This document shows, piece by piece, positions 1 to 6,132 of a stretch of 8,274 nucleotides of DNA. Position 1 is the stretch's first letter, and the number at the start of each line of letters is the position of its first letter. The stretch spans positions 1 through 8,274 of the forward strand of contig DATGMB010000244.1 of assembly GCA_035293845.1 (NCBI GenBank), given 5' to 3'. The notes beneath the pieces are model-generated. The model searched no databases. It was not told the DNA's origin and saw nothing but the letters and a program-made list of their open reading frames with translations. Source of the DNA: DATGMB01 sp035293845. GTDB taxonomy: Bacteria > Acidobacteriota > Terriglobia > Bryobacterales > Bryobacteraceae. The position numbers were made by a program, and so were the translations under genes.

Positions 1-1127
1 GGGATCAGGCCAGTGCCGGGGTCCTCGATCCCATTTAGCTGATTGGTCGCGGATTGCAGAAATCCGCTGCCGGTCGCGGAGCCGAGAAACGCACTGACGG
101 CATTCGGATTCATGAGATCGGCGGCGGCGAAAGTGAAGGAATTGAAGGTAATATGGCCGTCACTACCCAGATCGAGCCCGAGGGCGGACAGCGAGGTAAC
201 CGCCCCGGTCCCGGTATAGGTTGCGAGCCTGCCGAGTGCCGAGGAGAGCTCGTTGACAATGGTCTGGCCCTGCAGCGCTCCGCCGGACTGGCCCCGCTGG
301 GCATTAACCTCATCGACAGCGGCGTTATAGGCGTTGGTGAACGCCTGCAGCGCGCTGCTGATCGCCGAGGCGGAGCGGGTGATCGTCACGTCGATGGGAC
401 TCAGACTGTTGCTGAGCAGCGTGACCGTCACCCCGTTGGCGATGGTCACATTGCGGGTGTTGCTCGATACGATGCTGCCGGACTGGTCGACTTCGTACTG
501 CGCGGGGCGGCCGATCGACTGATTCGACTCGAAGCTGGTGCCGCTCGAATCCCGCAGGTCGATCGCGTCGCTCGTCAGTGTCGTGCTCTGGAGCGCGATG
601 CGGTAATCGGGCTGGCTGTCGGAACCCACATTCACCACCGTGGCCTGCACTTTGTCGCCGTAATGGGCATTGATGGCTTGCGCCACGGACGCGGCGCTGT
701 TATCCGTGGGGTTGACATCGAATTCGTTGCTGCCGATCCAGAGCTGGTACGTCTGGGCGGCGCCCGGCGAGGCATTCCAGGTCCCGGTCATCATGGTCGA
801 GTAGGCGCCGACGTCTTGCACCTGGATCGAGTAGTCGCCCTGCATGGCGCCCTCGCCGGCGGTGACGCTGACCACCGCCGGGTTCGAAACGTCGGTGTTG
901 AAAGAGGAGTTGACAGCCTGGTCGAGACTATTGATCGCCGATTGCAGCGCGGAGAACTTGCTGTTGAGCGTCGAGACCTCGTCGCTCTGGTTGGTAAGAG
1001 TGGTCTTGTTCGAGGTGAGCTGATTGATGGGCAGGGAGGCGATGTTGACCGCTTGCGTGATGGCGGCCTGCAGGGACGCCGAGAAGGCGCTGGTGCCGGT
1101 GAATAGAGGGCTGGTGCTGGTGGCCAT
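1..1127 (-). CDS. fliD: Flagellar filament cap protein FliD (HAP2), C-terminus cut by window edge
   Basis: FliD caps the growing flagellar filament and folds newly exported flagellin into place. The ATG is at 1127-1125; 375 codons are visible and the frame is still open at base 1, so the C-terminal part is missing. The N-terminal FliD_N region (about residues 8-105) is a Ser/Thr/Gln-rich helical stretch (SLPINQLTSNKTTLTNQSDE) followed by a beta segment (GDYSIQVQDVG). Around residues 226-252 there is a flagellin-hook-IN-like motif (NVTIANGVTVTLL, then SPIDVTIT). A FliD_C-type stretch follows, with FTNAYNAAVDEVNAQRG near 263-279 and LSALGLDLGSDGHITF near 313-328. It lies 59 nt downstream of fliC on the same strand and is probably co-transcribed with it. 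The Shine-Dalgarno is poor and a strong hairpin sits 13 nt before the start. The family call is firm; the exact start is likely but not proven. Confidence 0.9.
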   Translation of the reverse strand, partial: MATSTSPLFTGTSAFSASLQAAITQAVNIASLPINQLTSNKTTLTNQSDEVSTLNSKFSALQSAINSLDQAVNSSFNTDVSNPAVVSVTAGEGAMQGDYSIQVQDVGAYSTMMTGTWNASPGAAQTYQLWIGSNEFDVNPTDNSAASVAQAINAHYGDKVQATVVNVGSDSQPDYRIALQSTTLTSDAIDLRDSSGTSFESNQSIGRPAQYEVDQSGSIVSSNTRNVTIANGVTVTLLSNSLSPIDVTITRSASAISSALQAFTNAYNAAVDEVNAQRGQSGGALQGQTIVNELSSALGRLATYTGTGAVTSLSALGLDLGSDGHITFNSFTFAAADLMNPNAVSAFLGSATGSGFLQSATNQLNGIEDPGTGLI

Positions 1128-1140
1128 CGTTGCTCGATTC

Positions 1141-1162
1141 GGGGGCCGGTAGTCCGGCCCCC
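1141..1162 (-). terminator. Perfect 9-bp GC hairpin between fliC and fliD
   Basis: GGGGGCCGG at 1141-1149 and CCGGCCCCC at 1154-1162 form a perfect 9-bp inverted repeat around a 4-nt loop (ACTA in the minus-strand transcript). It begins about 25 nt after the fliC stop and ends 13 nt before the fliD ATG. No U-tract follows, so it is not a standard intrinsic terminator. It more likely protects the 3' end of a very abundant fliC mRNA, attenuates read-through, or limits ribosome access to fliD. Any of these would help make much more flagellin than cap protein. Confidence 0.55.
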
Positions 1163-1186
1163 CACGGTTACATTAGGCGTTGAGAG

Positions 1187-3829
1187 TTACCCCTGCAGGA
1201 GCTTGAGTACAGCCTGAGGAGCGGAGTTGGCCTGGGCCATCGCAGCAATCGATGCCTGCTGCAGAACCTGGGCCTTGGTGAGGTTGGCGGCCTCCTTGGC
1301 CACGTCGGCGTCGCGGATGCGCGATTCCGCCGCGGAGAAGTTGGTGATCTGGGATTGCGCCAGGTCCACGGCGTAGTTCAGGTCGTTTTCGCCCTTGCCG
1401 ACCGCCGCCTGTGCGCTGCCGAGGACCGTGATCGCGTTGGCTACAGCGCTGATCGCCTGCGTGGCATTGGTCTGGGTATCGATCGAGACCGTGCCGCCCG
1501 TGCCGAGCTGGGTGGCTGCCACGGTAGTCGCGACGCCGGCGTTGAAGCCGTCCCCGCTACTGGTCGCGCCGAAGCTCACGCTGAAGCTCGTGGTCGGACT
1601 GAGGAAGTTGATCTTCTCCGTGCCGCCCACGTTCTCCTTCACCGCAACGATGCTTTGCAGGGTCGAGTTGTTGCTCGACTGCAATTGCTGATTGATGTAC
1701 TGGACAGCGGAATCGATCGAGCTGCCGGCGCTGCTCGTTCCATTGTTCTGCAGGGTGATCGTTTTCGACTGCATCGCGCCGTTGGCGTCGGGCGCCGTGA
1801 TGGTGATCGCCTGCTGGTCGCTGCCGAACTGCAGGGCCGTGAAGGTCTGAGCGCCGGTATTGGTGGTGCCGTTGGCATCGGATACGCTCTGGGCAGCGGC
1901 CGCGACCGTCGGCCCGCTGTAACCCGAGGTGCCTGCCGTGCCGAAGCCGACATCGGCCGTGGAGGCCGAACCGCCGGTGTTCAGGCGGAACGAAGTGCCG
2001 TTCGAGGAGGCGATCGTCAGTTTCCCGCCGCCCCAGGTCGCCTGCAAGCCCGCCGCCTGCAGAGTGGAGTTGGCAGCGAAGGCGCTGTTCAGGGCGTCGG
2101 CAATGCTCTGCCCGCTGCGCCCGTTGCCCGAAGTCACCGCGGTGCTCAGTCCTTCGGTCGTCGCCGCTGCGCCCCCAAGCTGGAACGTGTGTCCCGGCCC
2201 GGCCGTCGCCGTGATGATTAGGTGCCCGCCGGAATCAACCGTGGCGGTGATGCCTTTATTCGCGGCATTGATATCGGCCGCCGCGGCAATGGCGGTCGTG
2301 CTCCCCGCCTGAATGTTGATGGTCTGTGTCGCGCCGCCATCGATCGATACGGTCAGGGCCTGGCCGTGCGCATCGGCATTGGCCGCCGTGCCCGTCGTCG
2401 TGGCCGCCGTGGCATCGCCGCCATTCAGGTCGACACTTACGGCGTTGCTCGCAGAAGCCCCCCCGTTCAGGGAGAACTCGAACTTGGCCGTGCCCATCGC
2501 GCCCGCGGCCGTGTAGGCGCCGCCGGTCAGCGTGGTGTAGTTGACTGCGCCGGCGTTGCCGACGAACGACCCGAAGCCGAGCTGGCCGTTGGCATCCCCC
2601 GTGACCTGGACGTTCATCTGCTCGCCCTTGGCGCTGGTGAAAACCAGCGCGCTTCCGACACTCGGCGCGTTGACGCTGATGCCCGCCTGTTGGAGCGCGG
2701 TATTGCTCGCCACCTGCTGCTCGATGTAGGTCAGCGCGGCCGCGGTCGTGCTGCTCGCGCCCAGGCTGGCGAGCGAGATGTTGACCGGGCTCGTCAGACC
2801 GCCGCCGGAAATGCTGAGCACCGCGTTCGTGGCATTGAAGCCGCTGCCGGCCGACGTTGCCGCACCTGTCACGGTTGAGGAGATCGCCGCGCCGGTATGG
2901 CTGTTGCCCGTGAGATTGCCCAGGAAAGCGTTGGCCATCCGGTCTCCGGCCTGCACCTGGAACGCGGAACTGGCCGACGTGAAAGCCAGTTCCTGGCCGC
3001 CATTGGCGTCGGTATGGACGGAAGCCACGATGCCCGCGTTCCTGAACGCCGTCGAGACCGGGTCTGTTCCGGCGCCGGCGTTCTGGATTGCGGTGTTGAT
3101 GGCCGAAACCAGCGTATTCAGGTTCGTGACCCCAGACAGATTGACCGCGACTTTCATCTGGTTGTTATCGGAGAAACCCGCGCCGCTGAAATAGAAATTG
3201 GTATACCCGCTGCTGGCCTCCGAGCCGGTATTGGTGGCATCCGAAAGGGCGGCCGTGATGTCGGCGCCCGAATTGGCAATTACCTGTGTGCCCTTCAGTC
3301 CGAGGGCCTGCGTGTCCACCGCCGATTTGCTCAGATCCACGGTCACGGTTCCGTTGGCAGTGTTGAGGGCGCCCGTAGTGCTCTTGCCGCCGCCGATGAA
3401 CACCGACACCGACTTGGCGAGCTGCCCGTTGGTGTTCAACCCGATCGACTGCGCCTGCCGGTCGATTTCCGTCAGCAAACTCTGGAATTCGCTGTTCAGC
3501 GTGTTGCGGTCCCCGGTGAACGCCTGGGAGGCCGATTGGGTGGCCAGCGTCTGCAGCCGGTCGAGCATCTGGGAAATGTTGCTCATGCCGCTATCGGCGA
3601 TCTGCAGCGTGCTGACGCCATCGTTGGCGTTCATCACGCCCTGCGTCAACTGCGCGGTTTGGTTCCGGTAGCTGTTAGCCACCGCCAGCCCGGCAGCGTC
3701 GTCGCCCGCCGAGTTGATGCGGTAGCCCGACGTCAACTGCTGAATCGTATTGCTCTGAAACTGGCTGTTGATGTTCAGGTTTTCCTGGGCCACCAGCGAA
3801 GCCACGTTCGTTTGAATCGAGATGGACAT
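1187..3829 (-). CDS. fliC: Flagellin with long internally repetitive outer domain
   Basis: This is the filament subunit, 880 aa, well above the usual 270-500. The N-terminal D0/D1 region (residues 1-140) is canonical: SISIQTNVASLVAQENLN, then QQLTSGYRINSAGDDAAGLA and NDGVSTLQIADSGMSNISQM. The C-terminal D1/D0 region (about 795-880) is also canonical: ESRIRDADVAKEAANLTKAQ and the end QAVLKLLQG. No cysteine is present, as usual for exported flagellins. The middle (about 140-790) is Ala/Gly/Ser/Thr/Asn-rich and holds at least five diverged copies of a module of roughly 45-65 residues, starting near 236, 362, 511, 574 and 703. Each has a short helix, a GI/GL-x-A turn, then beta strands ending in F-x-V/L; they resemble flagellin-IN-type outer domains. 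The ATG at 3829 follows a good Shine-Dalgarno (AAGGAAAGGA, 8 nt away), only 18 nt after csrA. Translation is probably CsrA-repressed through the hairpin described separately. Confidence 0.97.
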   Translation of the reverse strand: MSISIQTNVASLVAQENLNINSQFQSNTIQQLTSGYRINSAGDDAAGLAVANSYRNQTAQLTQGVMNANDGVSTLQIADSGMSNISQMLDRLQTLATQSASQAFTGDRNTLNSEFQSLLTEIDRQAQSIGLNTNGQLAKSVSVFIGGGKSTTGALNTANGTVTVDLSKSAVDTQALGLKGTQVIANSGADITAALSDATNTGSEASSGYTNFYFSGAGFSDNNQMKVAVNLSGVTNLNTLVSAINTAIQNAGAGTDPVSTAFRNAGIVASVHTDANGGQELAFTSASSAFQVQAGDRMANAFLGNLTGNSHTGAAISSTVTGAATSAGSGFNATNAVLSISGGGLTSPVNISLASLGASSTTAAALTYIEQQVASNTALQQAGISVNAPSVGSALVFTSAKGEQMNVQVTGDANGQLGFGSFVGNAGAVNYTTLTGGAYTAAGAMGTAKFEFSLNGGASASNAVSVDLNGGDATAATTTGTAANADAHGQALTVSIDGGATQTINIQAGSTTAIAAAADINAANKGITATVDSGGHLIITATAGPGHTFQLGGAAATTEGLSTAVTSGNGRSGQSIADALNSAFAANSTLQAAGLQATWGGGKLTIASSNGTSFRLNTGGSASTADVGFGTAGTSGYSGPTVAAAAQSVSDANGTTNTGAQTFTALQFGSDQQAITITAPDANGAMQSKTITLQNNGTSSAGSSIDSAVQYINQQLQSSNNSTLQSIVAVKENVGGTEKINFLSPTTSFSVSFGATSSGDGFNAGVATTVAATQLGTGGTVSIDTQTNATQAISAVANAITVLGSAQAAVGKGENDLNYAVDLAQSQITNFSAAESRIRDADVAKEAANLTKAQVLQQASIAAMAQANSAPQAVLKLLQG

Positions 3830-3832
3830 CGA

Positions 3833-3850
3833 TGAAATCCTTTCCTTTCA
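3833..3850 (-). promoter_or_regulatory. Candidate CsrA-binding hairpin over the fliC ribosome binding site
   Basis: Read on the minus strand, TGAAA (starting with the csrA stop codon) pairs with TTTCA five bases before the fliC ATG's upstream flank, leaving the 8-nt loop GGAAAGGA. The loop contains two GGA triplets and is itself the Shine-Dalgarno of fliC. CsrA proteins are known to bind GGA in hairpin loops overlapping ribosome binding sites, and in Bacillus CsrA represses flagellin (hag) this way. The stem is short and AT-rich, so it is weak alone. Its position between csrA and fliC and the paired GGA motifs make a regulatory role plausible. Confidence 0.6.
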
Positions 3851-4114
3851 CTTGCCGGCCTCATGCCGGACGCTTACCTCATCGGCCGGGGGCTGAAGAA
3901 TTTTGAGGAAGCGGCCGGCGGTTTCGGCCGGCGACAGAGCGACAGCGGCCACATTCTCATCGCGCACCAGTTTGACTTCCCGGGCCAGAATGGCGGTATT
4001 GCGCGGGGCGCGGATGCCCACGCGCACCCGGGACCGGCCAATATGGGCGATGACGATTTCGATCTCGTCTCCGATCAGGATCACTTCGCCCTTCCGCCGG
4101 GACATCATCAGCAC
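3848..4114 (-). CDS. csrA: Carbon storage regulator CsrA, translational repressor of flagellin
   Basis: CsrA is a small dimeric RNA-binding protein that blocks translation by covering GGA-containing ribosome binding sites. The 88-aa product starts at GTG (4114-4112), giving MLMMSRRKGEVILIGDEIEI, which aligns with the usual start MLxLSRRxGE. A perfect GGAGG lies 7 nt upstream, which settles the start. The RNA-contacting arginines are present: R6 near the N-terminus and R45 in LAREV, equivalent to R44 of E. coli CsrA. The product is about 27 residues longer than E. coli CsrA (61 aa); a longer C-terminal tail is typical of CsrA from FliW-containing bacteria, where FliW docks. The gene lies inside the 3' part of the extended fliW frame and 18 nt upstream of fliC, the expected setting for the FliW-CsrA-flagellin feedback loop. 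Confidence 0.95.
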   Translation of the reverse strand: MLMMSRRKGEVILIGDEIEIVIAHIGRSRVRVGIRAPRNTAILAREVKLVRDENVAAVALSPAETAGRFLKILQPPADEVSVRHEAGK

Positions 4115-4577
4115 GCGACCGCCTCCCGCGCCGCCGGCCGTGTGCGCCGAGGGGATGCCGGTGCGAATAGCGGGAGTTCCGGGAAACCGCCTGCACGCCG
4201 AGGCGGTTTCGAAGGTTCACCACCAGCGGCGCCAGGAGATTGGCCGTGGGGCCGTCCTCCCGAATCGAAAGCACAACGACACACAGAACGTCTTCACCGA
4301 TACGCGGCTGCGGCCGCCGGGGCAGGCCGATCAGCGCCAGGTCCTCGCCCGCAAGCTCCAGGCGATAACTCGGGTCCGCGGCGAGCACCGGCAGCGTGAT
4401 GAAGCACAGCCCCGGATCCTCGATGCTCTGTAAAAAAATGAGCGGATGCGTGTGCGGAAACGCCAGCGGCAGGAACCGGCGCTGCTGATCGAATCCGGGC
4501 AACCCGCGGGGGAAATGGATCACATCCGCTTCCTGATACTGGATGGTTCCGAAGTGGCGCGTGTCGGCTTGAGGCAT
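3957..4577 (-). CDS. fliW: Flagellar assembly factor FliW with abnormal C-terminal run-on into csrA
   Basis: FliW binds flagellin; when flagellin is exported, free FliW binds CsrA and relieves repression of flagellin translation. The ATG at 4577-4575 gives MPQADTRHFGTIQYQEADVI followed by FPRGLPGFD, the hallmark FliW start. IFLQSIEDPGLCFITLP (about 47-63) and NLLAPLVVNLRNRLG (about 113-127) are further family motifs, and SRYSHRHPL at 135-143 is the usual end. Typical FliW is about 150 aa, but here the frame continues to a TGA at 3957-3959, giving 206 aa. The extra 63 residues are Arg/Pro/Gly-rich, unlike any FliW domain, and mostly encoded by csrA DNA in another frame (158-nt overlap). A one-base indel between RHPL and csrA could restore a stop at the TGATGA overlapping the csrA start. 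This could be a sequencing error, a real stop loss, or a genuine extension. A sigma-28-like promoter lies just upstream. Confidence 0.92.
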   Translation of the reverse strand: MPQADTRHFGTIQYQEADVIHFPRGLPGFDQQRRFLPLAFPHTHPLIFLQSIEDPGLCFITLPVLAADPSYRLELAGEDLALIGLPRRPQPRIGEDVLCVVVLSIREDGPTANLLAPLVVNLRNRLGVQAVSRNSRYSHRHPLGAHGRRRGRRSRADDVPAEGRSDPDRRRDRNRHRPYWPVPGARGHPRPAQYRHSGPGSQTGAR

Positions 4578-4591
4578 CGCTTCCCGATCAG

Positions 4592-4619
4592 TAATCGGCG
4601 GACGGGACGCCGGGCTTTA
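4592..4619 (-). promoter_or_regulatory. Sigma-28 (FliA) type promoter of the fliW-csrA-fliC-fliD operon
   Basis: On the minus strand TAAA (4619-4616) and GCCGATTA (4599-4592) are separated by 16 nt. The enterobacterial sigma-28 consensus is TAAA-N15-GCCGATAA, so one base of the -10 and one spacer base differ. Transcription would start near 4585, leaving a leader of only about 8-10 nt before the fliW ATG. This is the expected promoter class for late flagellar genes. The match is by eye only. Confidence 0.75.
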
Positions 4620-4681
4620 GGGTAGGACGGCCAGTACGGCTGCTCCGGATCGCGCGGCCGGGAATGCCGAAAGCCCTGCGT

Positions 4682-4687
4682 TACAAT
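4682..4687 (+). promoter_or_regulatory. -10-like hexamer TACAAT, 9 nt before the membrane-protein start
   Basis: TACAAT lies 9 nt upstream of the ATG at 4697. A start about 7 nt downstream of the hexamer would make the mRNA essentially leaderless. I see no TTGACA-like -35 at the right distance. The same arrangement recurs upstream of the aldolase and rhomboid genes. Confidence 0.4.
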
Positions 4688-4696
4688 CGGGAGTCC

Positions 4697-5149
4697 ATGC
4701 ACGCAAGGCGTTTTGCATGTTTCATTTTGGGTCTCTGGCTCGGCGGCAATATCCTGGTGGCCTGGTCCGCGATGGAGAACCTGCGCTCGGCGGACCACCT
4801 GGTCAGCGCGGCGCTCCCTATGGCCCGGCTGGAGCTGAAGGCCATGGGCCCCAAAGCGCAGATGTTACTGCGATACCACGCCTCCGAAGAGAACCGGTCG
4901 CTGTACCGGCATTGGGAGACGGCGCAATTAGCCCTCGGCGCCGGCTTCCTCCTCGTCATGCTATTTGGCAGCCGGGAGGACAAATTTCTCCTCGGCGGCC
5001 TCGCCCTGCTGGTGGCGCTCGTGGCGCTCGAATGCTTCGTGGTGACGCCCGCGCTCGCCGGGCAGGGACGGGTGCTGGATTTCGTCCCGCCGGATCAGGG
5101 CGCGCCGGAGCGGAACCAGTTCTGGGTGTTGCAGACGGCGCACCTCTGA
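4697..5149 (+). CDS. Small multi-pass membrane protein of unknown function, probably truncated by an in-frame TGA
   Basis: The product is 150 aa from the ATG at 4697 (MHARRFACFILGLWLGGN). This start is preferred over an upstream ATG at 4664 because the hydrophobic segment begins directly after it and a GGGAG and a TACAAT box lie just upstream. Predicted membrane helices are at about residues 6-24, 75-90 and 96-116, with a charged, mostly helical segment (about 27-72) between the first two. The first helix with WLGG, and the overall layout, recall DUF4149/TMEM205-like membrane proteins, but I cannot confirm the family. The frame stops at TGA (5147-5149) right after FWVLQTAHL, yet the same frame goes on with a further helix and a basic tail (see the next entry), so the protein has probably lost its last membrane segment. 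It is convergent with the BMC operon and divergent from fliW. No function is assigned. Confidence 0.7.
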   Translation: MHARRFACFILGLWLGGNILVAWSAMENLRSADHLVSAALPMARLELKAMGPKAQMLLRYHASEENRSLYRHWETAQLALGAGFLLVMLFGSREDKFLLGGLALLVALVALECFVVTPALAGQGRVLDFVPPDQGAPERNQFWVLQTAHL

Positions 5150-5290
5150 ATCGAAGCCGCCAAATGGGCGCTCATTCTCGTGCTCACCGGCCAGATGGCA
5201 TTCTCGCGCAAGCGCAGCGGGCGCTCACGCGACGCCCGGCGCCAGCTCAATATGGTCGATAAAGCCAATCACCGCGGTGTCAATTGGTGA
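5150..5290 (+). pseudogene. In-frame continuation of the membrane-protein gene after the TGA
   Basis: Reading straight on after the TGA at 5147-5149 without a frameshift gives 46 codons to the next stop (TGA, 5288-5290). The first part, IEAAKWALILVLTGQMAF, is a plausible amphipathic-to-hydrophobic membrane helix, followed by the basic tail SRKRSGRSRDARRQ, a normal end for an inner-membrane protein. The last 66 bases overlap the end of the oppositely oriented BMC-P gene. This suggests a recent nonsense change, such as CGA or GGA to TGA, or a sequencing error, rather than random open frame. Confidence 0.45.
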
Positions 5291-5506
5291 TTGCGGACGG
5301 CCCACGGCCGTCATGGCGCTGAAACCCTCGGTCGCAATCAGCACGCGGTCGCCCACCCCGGCGTCGACCGAATCCAGCGCCACAATGGGATCGCCGCGGT
5401 CGCTTCCGTCCAGATTCAACGGCTGAACCAGCAGCAGTTTCCGTCCTTCATGACTGGGGTGTTTCTGGGTCGCGACCAGTTCCCCCACCACGCGGGCGAT
5501 CAGCAT
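5225..5506 (-). CDS. BMC vertex pentamer (EutN/CcmL family), third copy of the operon
   Basis: EutN/CcmL (BMC-P) proteins form the pentamers that close the twelve corners of a microcompartment shell. This 93-aa product starts at ATG 5506-5504 with LIARVVGELVATQKHPSHEG, then RKLLLVQPLNLDG (about 22-34), VALDSVDAGVGDRVLIATEG (42-61) and SPIDTAVIGFIDHIEL (73-88), the standard family order and length. A longer frame exists upstream, but the family start is at this ATG. AAAGG lies 9 nt ahead of it. The start overlaps the end of the preceding BMC-P gene by 7 nt (ATGCTGA), so translation is probably coupled. It is the last gene of the operon, with no clear terminator after it, and converges on the membrane-protein gene. 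Confidence 0.92.
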   Translation of the reverse strand: MLIARVVGELVATQKHPSHEGRKLLLVQPLNLDGSDRGDPIVALDSVDAGVGDRVLIATEGFSAMTAVGRPQSPIDTAVIGFIDHIELAPGVA

Positions 5507-5844
5507 GACGGGCGGCCTTTGCGTCGCGTCCCGCTGCGCCCTTCGGCGGCCGGAGCGGACGTCGGCTCGGCCGGGCGCGAAGCGGCGTGAACCGTGTCGA
5601 CAATGCCGACGATCGTGGTATCCGTCGGAGCTTCGGCGGGAAGAAACGGGAAACTGGCCTCTTTGCCCTTCACCCAGTAAACCAGCTCGCCCGCTCCGGC
5701 GCCGGTGCAATCGGTGCAGACGATGCGGCGTCCCGTGGGCGCCAGCTCGGCCGTCAGCGGCTGCACCACGAGCATGCGCAGACCCTCCAATCCCGGATTC
5801 TTGGCCGACGCCCACACGCGGCCCACCACACGACCCAGGGTCAT
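5500..5844 (-). CDS. BMC vertex pentamer (EutN/CcmL family), second copy, with basic C-terminal tail
   Basis: A 114-aa BMC-P protein. The core (about residues 1-86) has MTLGRVVGRVWASAKNPGLE, MLVVQPL (24-30), the vertex signature TGAGAGELVYWVKGK (47-61) and PTDTTIVGIVDTVH (73-86). Of the three copies this one best matches the classic GAGxGE loop. Two features set it apart: a C43-x2-C46 pair just before that loop, and a 28-residue Pro/Ala/Arg-rich tail ending in Cys114 with no counterpart in its two neighbours. The tail is coded up to the 7-nt overlap with the next gene, so it may be a stop-loss run-on or a real extension that binds cargo or another shell protein. GAGG lies 3 nt before the ATG. 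The gene starts 18 nt after the first copy. Confidence 0.92.
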   Translation of the reverse strand: MTLGRVVGRVWASAKNPGLEGLRMLVVQPLTAELAPTGRRIVCTDCTGAGAGELVYWVKGKEASFPFLPAEAPTDTTIVGIVDTVHAASRPAEPTSAPAAEGRSGTRRKGRPSC

Positions 5845-5862
5845 CGCCTCAAGCCCATTGAC

Positions 5863-6129
5863 TCAATCCATCGCCACGTCGTCGACGATCCCGACGATGG
5901 CGGTGTCGACCGGCGTGTCCTTGCAGCCTTCCGCCATCCGCGCGGAGCTGCCGGACACCGCGATCACGCGCTCGCGGAACCCGGCGCTTACGGTATCGAC
6001 CGCCACCACGTACCCTGCCTCGTCCTTACCCTCCGGCGAGACAGGCTTGAGGATGAGCAGCTTCTTGCCCTCCAGCCGCGGATCCTTGCGGGTGGCGACC
6101 ACGGTGCCGACGACGCGGGCGAGAATCAT
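5863..6129 (-). CDS. BMC vertex pentamer (EutN/CcmL family), first copy
   Basis: An 88-aa BMC-P protein with the full family pattern: MILARVVGTVVATRKDPRLE, then GKKLLILKPVSPEGK (21-35), VVAVDTVSAGFRERVIAVSG (41-60), SSARMAEG (61-68) and VDTAIVGIVDDVAMD at the end. It is closest to the third copy (both begin M[IL]IARVVG with similar central loops), so those two look like the more recent duplicates while the middle copy is more diverged. The ATG lies 3 nt after the BMC-H stop codon, implying translational coupling. Three distinct BMC-P paralogues beside a class II aldolase is the layout I recall from PVM-type (planctomycetal) microcompartment loci. Confidence 0.93.
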   Translation of the reverse strand: MILARVVGTVVATRKDPRLEGKKLLILKPVSPEGKDEAGYVVAVDTVSAGFRERVIAVSGSSARMAEGCKDTPVDTAIVGIVDDVAMD

Positions 6130-6132
6130 GAC

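Noticed and set aside
1..3835. Long open frames on the plus strand opposite fliD and fliC (for example 54-1106, 1355-2221, 2897-3835)
   Set aside because: They are Arg/Gly-rich, match no family I recognise, and lie antisense to clearly real flagellar genes; high GC with few AT-rich stops explains them.
5186..5224. Small GC inverted repeats after the BMC operon as a terminator
   Set aside because: Only about 4-bp stems, with no U-tract; not supportable.
5507..5815. N-terminal extension of the last BMC-P frame upstream of 5506
   Set aside because: It is the middle BMC-P gene read in the wrong frame, low-complexity Arg/Gly sequence; the family start MLIARVVG is at 5506.
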